Positions 15,456 to 20,021 of a stretch of DNA of 20,021 nt are shown here, piece after piece; position 1 is the stretch's first letter, and each line of letters opens with the position of its first letter. The notes under the pieces were generated by a model. It searched no databases, was not told the origin of the DNA, and saw only the letters and a list, made by a program, of their open reading frames with translations. Where the stretch lies: NCBI GenBank assembly GCA_016931365.1, contig JAFGEY010000426.1, positions 1-20,021 on the forward strand. Reading direction: 5' to 3'. Both the position numbers and the translations under genes were made by a program. Origin of the DNA: Anaerolineae bacterium (GTDB taxonomy: Bacteria; Chloroflexota; Anaerolineae; JAFGEY01).

Positions 15456-16210
15456 CCCACGTAACGCAGCACGACATCGAACAGGGCCTGCGCTGTCTGG
15501 ACCTCAAGTCCGGCGACAAGGTATTGGCTCACAGCGCGTTGAGCAGTTTCGGTCACGTCAAAGGCGGCGCCAACGCAGTGATCGACGCATTGCTGGCGGT
15601 GACCGGCACAGCGGGCACGGTGCTGGTTCCTACACTGACCGGCAGCGAAACGCTGTCGCCCGAAAATCCGCCCGTTTTCGACCCTGCCCGAACGCCCTGC
15701 TGGACTGGGCGCATCCCGGAGACGTTTCGCCTGCGCGCCGCTGCCGTGCGCAGCTTGCATCCTACCCATTCGGTCGCCGCCATTGGCACCGACGCTGAAG
15801 CACTGACCCGCGAGCACCTCAACTCGATCACGCCATGCGACGAACAGTCGCCCTATGGTCAACTGGCCGCGTTGGACGATGGTTACATTTTGCTGATTGG
15901 CGTGGGGCACAGTTCCAACACCACGCTGCATCACGTTGAGGAATTGGCTGCTGTCGAGTATCATCTGCAAAAACGGCTTGCGCGGGCCGCGATCATGTTG
16001 GATGGTCGGCACATGTATCGACATATTTTTCTGCATCAATACGGTACGCTGAGAAATTTTGCGGTCATAGAACCACTCCTGGTCGAGCGGGGCATCCAGG
16101 TGGAAACCCGAGTCGGGCCGTCGATGCTGAAGCTCGTTCAGATCAAACCGATGGTTGAGGTGACGCTGCGTTGTCTGCGCGCCAACTCACGGTTCCTGTG
16201 TGCTGATTGA
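15452..16210 (+). CDS. AAC(3)-family N-acetyltransferase (YokD-like)
   Basis: The 252-residue product carries the hallmarks of the aminoglycoside 3-N-acetyltransferase family. These are the CoA-binding HSALSSFGHVKGGANAVIDAL at 27-47, GTVLVPTLTG at 55-64, HPTHSVAAIG at 103-112, SPYGQL at 133-138 and GVGHSSNTTLHHVEE at 150-164, with the expected catalytic His and Glu. The family transfers acetyl from acetyl-CoA to an amine; many chromosomal members have unknown natural substrates. The start is TTG 15452, overlapping the HAD stop by 4 bases, with AGGAAGG at 15439-15445. It lies between a HAD phosphatase and a nucleotidyltransferase-like gene in a sugar-related operon, so an aminosugar or other metabolite is as likely a substrate as an antibiotic. 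Resistance cannot be claimed. Confidence 0.88.
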   Translation: MTHVTQHDIEQGLRCLDLKSGDKVLAHSALSSFGHVKGGANAVIDALLAVTGTAGTVLVPTLTGSETLSPENPPVFDPARTPCWTGRIPETFRLRAAAVRSLHPTHSVAAIGTDAEALTREHLNSITPCDEQSPYGQLAALDDGYILLIGVGHSSNTTLHHVEELAAVEYHLQKRLARAAIMLDGRHMYRHIFLHQYGTLRNFAVIEPLLVERGIQVETRVGPSMLKLVQIKPMVEVTLRCLRANSRFLCAD

Positions 16211-16222
16211 TCCGGAGTCAAG

Positions 16223-17329
16223 ATGTCGGTGATGGATTTGCCTTTTGTGCCAGGCCTCGAATTGTCCAAGTTGCTCTTTGTGGAAGGCGTGCGGCCGGTG
16301 ATGGCAGCGCATTTTTCTGCACTGGCTTACTCGGCGGCGCGGATCGACTTTGGCTCCGATGTGCTCGGGTTTGACACGCCGCAATCGCGCGATCACGGCT
16401 GGGGGCCTAAACTGACCCTGTTCGTTGCCGAAGAGAATTGGGCGCAGTGCCAGGCGATCATCGATGCCCTGGGCCATTGTCTGCCGCTGACCGTAGGCGG
16501 CTATTCCACCCATTTCACCGACGAGGGGATGGAATCGATTCCTATTGAGGCAATACAACGTCCGATCCGGCACGGCGTGCGAGTGACGACCGTGGCGCGG
16601 TTTTTTACTGACTATGTTGGGTTCGATCCAACGCTGTCCATCGACGAGATCGACTGGCTCCTCGCGCCGCCGCAGCGCCTGCGCACGATTGCCTCCGGCA
16701 GAGTCTTTCATGACGGCCTGGGCGCGCTCGATCGCGCCCGGCGAGCGCTGTGCTGGTATCCACGCGACGTATGGCTATACCTGATGGCCAACGCCTGGCG
16801 GCGCATCGACCAGGAAGAGCCGTTTATGGCCCGCTGCGGCGACGTCGGCGATGAACTCGGATCGCGCCTGATCGTCGCACGCCAGATCGATGAATTGATG
16901 TGCCTCTGTTTTTTGATTGAACGGCAGTATTGGCCCTACAACAAGTGGTTTGGCACGGCTTTTTCCAGACTGGTTTGCGCTGGAAACCTTATGCCAGTTT
17001 TCCAGCGTGTGTTGGACAGCCCGAACTGGCACGAGCGCGAAAAACATCTTTCGGGAGCGTACTTGATCGTCGGTGAGATGCACAACGCGCTCTGTCTGAC
17101 CCCGTATATCGAGCCGGAAATTGTGCCCTTTTACACGCGTCCTTACCAGGTGCCGCACGCGGCGCGGTTTTGCGACGCGCTGCATGCTGAGATTGCGTCG
17201 AAAACGGTGCAGAGTTGGCCGCGCGACATTGGCAGCGTGGGGCAGTGGGCCAACTCGACCGACGTGCTGGAGCACATTCCGCTATGTCAAGCGCTGGGTG
17301 TTATTTACAAAAATGGAGCGGGAGCATGA
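16223..17329 (+). CDS. DUF4037 (nucleotidyltransferase-like) protein
   Basis: The 368-residue product matches the DUF4037 family. The N-terminal part has a GS motif and acidic residues at about 43-62 (FGSDVLGFDTPQSRDHGWGP), as in the Pol-beta-type nucleotidyltransferase fold. The C-terminal helical part is typical of the family, with GRVFHDGLGALDRARRAL, CWYPRDVWLYLMANAWRRI, GDELGSRLIVARQIDELM and YNKWFGTAFSRL. Related folds transfer a nucleotide to a hydroxyl or protein; the activity and target of DUF4037 are not known to me. ATG 16223 has GGAG at 16214-16217 and comes 12 bases after the acetyltransferase. The next gene starts 3 bases after its stop, so it sits inside a tight operon. Whether the nucleotidyl-transfer residues are complete needs a structural alignment. 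Confidence 0.82.
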   Translation: MSVMDLPFVPGLELSKLLFVEGVRPVMAAHFSALAYSAARIDFGSDVLGFDTPQSRDHGWGPKLTLFVAEENWAQCQAIIDALGHCLPLTVGGYSTHFTDEGMESIPIEAIQRPIRHGVRVTTVARFFTDYVGFDPTLSIDEIDWLLAPPQRLRTIASGRVFHDGLGALDRARRALCWYPRDVWLYLMANAWRRIDQEEPFMARCGDVGDELGSRLIVARQIDELMCLCFLIERQYWPYNKWFGTAFSRLVCAGNLMPVFQRVLDSPNWHEREKHLSGAYLIVGEMHNALCLTPYIEPEIVPFYTRPYQVPHAARFCDALHAEIASKTVQSWPRDIGSVGQWANSTDVLEHIPLCQALGVIYKNGAGA

Positions 17330-17332
17330 GCG

Positions 17333-18865
17333 ATGCTTTCCGGGCTTGAACATCAACCGTCGAAACCAAAGGCTGGGCAGCCGAAACAACTTTCGCGCCA
17401 GCGCGAGAGTGTCATCAATATCGCCCTGATCGCACTTGCCGCGCTTTTGCTGTTGGCAATTGCCGGTTTTGTGATCTATCACAGCGATCTGATCTTGCCC
17501 AACGTCTCGACGCCCGGCGTCGAGACGTTGGGCGTGGTGCTGGGCGGTAAAACGCGGGCCAAAGCGGTTGACGCGTTGCGCGCTGCGTGGCAGTCGAAAA
17601 CCCTGACTCTGCGCGCCGGAGAGCATACCTGGACGGTGACGGCGCTTTCGCTCGGCCTCGACATTGACGCTGCGGCGATGGCCGAGCAGGCGCACCGGCG
17701 GAGCCGTTTGCTGGGTCAGGGGCGGACATCTCTTTCACCGGTTCTGGATGTCGATGTCCAAGCGGTCGAAGCGGCGCTGAAGCGGCTCGCGCCCGAGCTG
17801 TACGTCGCCCCGCAGGATGCCGCCGTGCGCCTCATCGACGGGCGGCTGGAAGCAGTGCCGGCTGTCACAGGGCTGGAACTCGACGTTTCGGCCACGTCCG
17901 ACTGGCTTATTCAGAGTGCGCATCAGGTGGTGGTGCAGGGCGTGCTCGATCTGGCGATCAGGTCGCTCCCCGCTGCGATTACCGATGTCAGCATCCTGGT
18001 TGAACAGGGCAACGCCTGGTTGTCCAGTTTGTTGCTCATCCGCGCCTATGACCCCATTGAAGATGAGGTTTGGGTTTGGACGGTTGGGCCGGAGGCGTGG
18101 ATCGAATGGATGACCTTGACGGTGAATCCGAACGCCGATTCGGGCGTTTCTTGGGCCTTGAATGCAGACAAGGTGACGGCTTTTTTGCAGGCGCAAGCGG
18201 AGACGTTGGGCGAGATGCGCTATCTGGGGCTGGAAAACGTTGTTGACGATATTCAAGGTGCAATAGAAAACAATACCTGGGCGGTCAACCTGCACATCTA
18301 TCATACCGCGCAGACGCACATCGTGCAGTTTGGCGAGACGCTGTCCAGCATTTCCCGCTTCTATGGGATGCCCTATCCCTGGCTGGAGCAGGCCAACCCC
18401 GGCGTCGAGGCGCTAAGCCCCGGCCAGGCCGTCGTCATCCCCTCGCCCGATCTGATGCTGCCGCTGCCGGTGGTCGAAGGCAAGCGCATTATGGTCAGCA
18501 TCGGCCAGCAAGCGATGTGGGCCTACGAAAACGGCGCGGTCAAGTGGGTCTGGCCGGTCAGCACCGGCATTGCGTCGAGTCCAACCGCGCCGGGCGTCTT
18601 TCAAATCCAGTCGCACGATCCCAATGCCTATGCCGCCAGTTGGGACCTGTGGATGCCTTACTTTATGGGCATCTATCGCCCGGTGCCGGCGTCGAGTTTT
18701 ATGAATGGCTTTCACGGCTTTCCCACCCGTGGCGGTACGACGCTGCTGTGGACGGGCAATCTGGGGGCGCCAGTGACCTATGGCTGTATCTTGTTGGAGA
18801 CGGGCAACGCGGCGGCGCTGTACGAGTGGGCGGAAGAAGGGGTGGTAGTTGAGATTAGGGAGTAA
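17333..18865 (+). CDS. LysM and YkuD-like (L,D-transpeptidase) envelope protein
   Basis: The 510-residue product has a single N-terminal membrane helix at about 28-49 after a basic, Pro/Lys-rich cytoplasmic tail. A VanW/YoaR-like peptidoglycan-binding region follows at about 52-300. A LysM domain is at about 328-371 (HIVQFGETLSSISRFYGMPY to LSPGQAVVIP), and a C-terminal YkuD-type domain at about 385-508. The YkuD part contains HGFPTRGG with His461 and TYGCILLETGNA with Cys485. Canonical enzymes have SHGC followed by Ile/Val-Arg; here His is Tyr and the Arg is Leu, so activity is plausible but not certain. The expected role is cross-linking or attaching proteins to peptidoglycan. ATG 17333 has GGGAG at 17320-17324. 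The stop codon lies in a heptamer repeat. Confidence 0.85.
   Translation: MLSGLEHQPSKPKAGQPKQLSRQRESVINIALIALAALLLLAIAGFVIYHSDLILPNVSTPGVETLGVVLGGKTRAKAVDALRAAWQSKTLTLRAGEHTWTVTALSLGLDIDAAAMAEQAHRRSRLLGQGRTSLSPVLDVDVQAVEAALKRLAPELYVAPQDAAVRLIDGRLEAVPAVTGLELDVSATSDWLIQSAHQVVVQGVLDLAIRSLPAAITDVSILVEQGNAWLSSLLLIRAYDPIEDEVWVWTVGPEAWIEWMTLTVNPNADSGVSWALNADKVTAFLQAQAETLGEMRYLGLENVVDDIQGAIENNTWAVNLHIYHTAQTHIVQFGETLSSISRFYGMPYPWLEQANPGVEALSPGQAVVIPSPDLMLPLPVVEGKRIMVSIGQQAMWAYENGAVKWVWPVSTGIASSPTAPGVFQIQSHDPNAYAASWDLWMPYFMGIYRPVPASSFMNGFHGFPTRGGTTLLWTGNLGAPVTYGCILLETGNAAALYEWAEEGVVVEIRE
17497..17533. repeat. Perfect palindrome with 18-bp arms inside the YkuD-like gene
   Basis: Bases 17497-17514 and 17516-17533 are exact reverse complements around the single base C17515; I checked all 18 pairs one by one. 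It is in frame and encodes residues of NVSTPGVETLG, between the membrane helix and the YoaR-like domain. Such a long perfect palindrome is not expected from coding constraints alone. Confidence 0.95.
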
Positions 18866-18897
18866 GGAGTAGGAAGTAGAGAGTAGGGAGTAAAGAG
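18856..18897. repeat. Heptamer tandem repeat 3 (TAGGGAG type)
   Basis: Six 7-base units lie head to tail: TAGGGAG, TAAGGAG, TAGGAAG, TAGAGAG, TAGGGAG, TAAAGAG. Each begins TAG or TAA, so all three plus frames are stopped. The YkuD-like gene ends at the TAA of unit 2. The GGGAG of unit 5 lies about 9 bases before ATG 18900 and probably serves as the GNAT ribosome binding site. Confidence 0.9.
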
Positions 18898-18899
18898 CG

Positions 18900-19481
18900 A
18901 TGATGAGTATCATTGAACGTAATTTGACGGTCAATATGATCCGCGATGACCTGGAAAATATCCCCCTTGATGATTTGTCGGCCGGCGTGTCGCTGCGCTG
19001 GTATCGGCCCGGCGACGAGCAGCACTGGGTGGACATCCATGTCGAAGCCGATCCGTATAACGAGATTACGCGCGAGGTTTACGTCCAGGAATTTGGCGCC
19101 GATGCGTCGAACTCGCAGGTTCTCGGCCGGCGGCAGGCTTACCTGGTTGACGATGGCACGGGCAAGGTTTTTGGCACGGCGACGGCCTGGTGGGATGATA
19201 ACTATCACGGTCTGCCCTATGGGCGCATTCACTGGGTGGCAATTGTGCCGTCGATGCAGGGGAAAGGGCTGGCCCGGCCCCTGTTGAGCATCGTCTGCCG
19301 GCGGATGAAAGAGTTAGGCGACGTGCGCGCCTATCTCGTCACCTCGACCGGGCGTATCCCGGCGATCAACCTCTATGCCCGCTTTGGCTTCCGGCCCGAC
19401 ATCCGCTCCGAGGACGACCTGATCGTGTGGCGCGATGTGCAGGAGCACGTCAAGGTGCCGCTGGTGCTACAGGTGCGCTAG
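18900..19481 (+). CDS. GNAT-family N-acetyltransferase
   Basis: The 193-residue product has the acetyl-CoA-binding motif A VAIVPSMQGKGLARPLLSIV at 113-132, with Gln120-Gly-Lys-Gly-Leu-Ala in the Q/R-x-x-G-x-G/A position. Motif B is AINLYARFGFRP at 155-166. The N-terminal part (VSLRWYRPGDEQHWVDI) is also usual for the family. It would acetylate an amine on a small molecule or protein; the substrate is unknown. The start is ATG 18900 or the next codon 18903, both preceded by purines that come from a heptamer repeat. It is 34 bases after the YkuD-like gene and probably the last gene of the operon. Its last 15 bases overlap the end of the minus-strand hydrolase gene. Confidence 0.88.
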   Translation: MMSIIERNLTVNMIRDDLENIPLDDLSAGVSLRWYRPGDEQHWVDIHVEADPYNEITREVYVQEFGADASNSQVLGRRQAYLVDDGTGKVFGTATAWWDDNYHGLPYGRIHWVAIVPSMQGKGLARPLLSIVCRRMKELGDVRAYLVTSTGRIPAINLYARFGFRPDIRSEDDLIVWRDVQEHVKVPLVLQVR

Positions 19482-20021
19482 GACGTGAGTCAAGACTTGA
19501 ATCGCCCGGTGATAGTCATCCAGGTCGATGTGTTCGTGCGGGGTATGGTCGAACGCTGAATCGCCGGGGCCGTAGGCCAGAATCGGGCAACCCCACACCG
19601 GCCCGACCACATTCATATCCGACGTGCCACTTTTGACCTTGAATTGGGCCTTGACGCCCTCCTCGCTCAAGGCCCTGACAAACGCCCGCGCCAGTTCGCT
19701 GCTCCGCGATCCCCGAAAAGCCACTTCTCTGCCCCGAAAAGTTATTTGTGCATCGCCAGCCCAGCCCAGAACCGTCGTTTGCAGCGCGTCGATGTCGATT
19801 TCGGGCGGCAGGCGAAAGCCGATTGTCATATCGACGCGCTCGATAAACCCGTCGCTGTGCGAGTCGATCCGGCGCAGCGAGGGCGTTAGTTGATCGAATA
19901 TGCGAGGGCGGTCGACGTTGAACTGCGCGGCATAGCCGGCGACCTGCTGCCAAAAGGCCACGGCGGTCTCACAGACGGCAGTTTCCGGCCCGGCGGTGTG
20001 GCCCATCGGCTGCGACAGCGC
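19467..20021 (-). CDS. lysK: [LysW]-lysine/ornithine hydrolase or ArgE-type M20 peptidase (partial)
   Basis: The C-terminal 184 residues are visible; the gene continues beyond the right edge and has no start here. Diagnostic stretches are FNVDRPRIFDQLTPSLRRIDS, VDMTIGFRLPPEIDIDALQ, KVKSGTSDMNVVGPVWGCPI and AYGPGDSAFDHTPHEHIDLDDYHRAIQVL. The last holds the conserved His of the M20 metal site. This pattern fits LysK, which releases lysine or ornithine from the amino-group carrier protein LysW in the alpha-aminoadipate-type pathway of Thermus, Deinococcus and archaea. A general ArgE/DapE deacylase is the alternative. It stops at TAG (19469-19467) inside the 3' end of the GNAT gene. The other LysW pathway genes, if present, would lie to the right. 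Confidence 0.85.
   Translation of the reverse strand, partial: ALSQPMGHTAGPETAVCETAVAFWQQVAGYAAQFNVDRPRIFDQLTPSLRRIDSHSDGFIERVDMTIGFRLPPEIDIDALQTTVLGWAGDAQITFRGREVAFRGSRSSELARAFVRALSEEGVKAQFKVKSGTSDMNVVGPVWGCPILAYGPGDSAFDHTPHEHIDLDDYHRAIQVLTHVLAHL

Noticed and set aside
15452..16210. Acquired aminoglycoside resistance gene
   Set aside because: It sits tightly inside a metabolic operon with no mobile element. Many AAC(3)-family proteins are chromosomal with unknown substrates.
16978..17007. Hairpin CGCTGGAAA/TTTCCAGCG in the DUF4037 gene
   Set aside because: Nine-bp arms with a 12-base loop inside a conserved coding stretch may be chance; there is no T tract and no second copy.
1..20021. CRISPR array, transposase, toxin-antitoxin or defence system
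   Set aside because: There are no direct repeats with regular spacers, and no transposase, nuclease or toxin motifs in any supported gene. The heptamer arrays are far too short in period.

Overview
The window reads as a stretch of bacterial chromosome with mostly ordinary gene content. It probably comes from a Chloroflexota (Anaerolineae-like) bacterium. That placement is inference, from the general character of several proteins (membrane sensor kinase, GT39-type glycosyltransferase with a C-terminal beta-sandwich, DUF4037, LysM/YkuD protein), from a LysW-type amino-acid hydrolase, from frequent GTG/TTG starts, and from heptameric tandem repeats in gene gaps. No phage, transposon, CRISPR or plasmid gene is visible.

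Left part (1-4503): the 3' tail of a membrane-anchored ORF, an SPFH/stomatin protein, a NarL/LuxR-type response regulator overlapping it, and a three-helix membrane protein behind its own promoter. These converge on a large multi-domain membrane histidine kinase on the minus strand. Near 4550-4613, back-to-back promoters serve the kinase (minus) and a tRNA-Ser(GGA) gene (plus). The tRNA is followed by a clear intrinsic terminator.

Middle part (4786-10439): a plus-strand run of a GT39-type membrane glycosyltransferase, an RlmI-family rRNA methyltransferase, an HD phosphohydrolase and a PfkB-family kinase.

Right part (10448-19481): a strong sigma70-like promoter precedes a tight run of seven plus-strand genes. 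They are a UroD-like protein, a GH38 alpha-mannosidase, a HAD phosphatase, an AAC(3)-family acetyltransferase, a DUF4037 nucleotidyltransferase-like protein, a LysM/L,D-transpeptidase-like envelope protein and a GNAT acetyltransferase. Spacings from the mannosidase to the transpeptidase-like gene are 5, -4, 12 and 3 nt, so co-transcription is likely. Glycan trimming plus small-molecule acyl/nucleotidyl/phosphate chemistry and wall remodelling is a reasonable but unproven theme. A minus-strand LysK/ArgE-type hydrolase enters from the right edge and overlaps the GNAT gene tail to tail.

The least expected structure lies in the DNA rather than in the gene list. Three unrelated gaps carry degenerate 7-bp tandem repeats, each touching the stop codon of the upstream gene. 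Several coding sequences also carry perfect palindromes, the best being an 18-bp-arm palindrome at 17497-17533.
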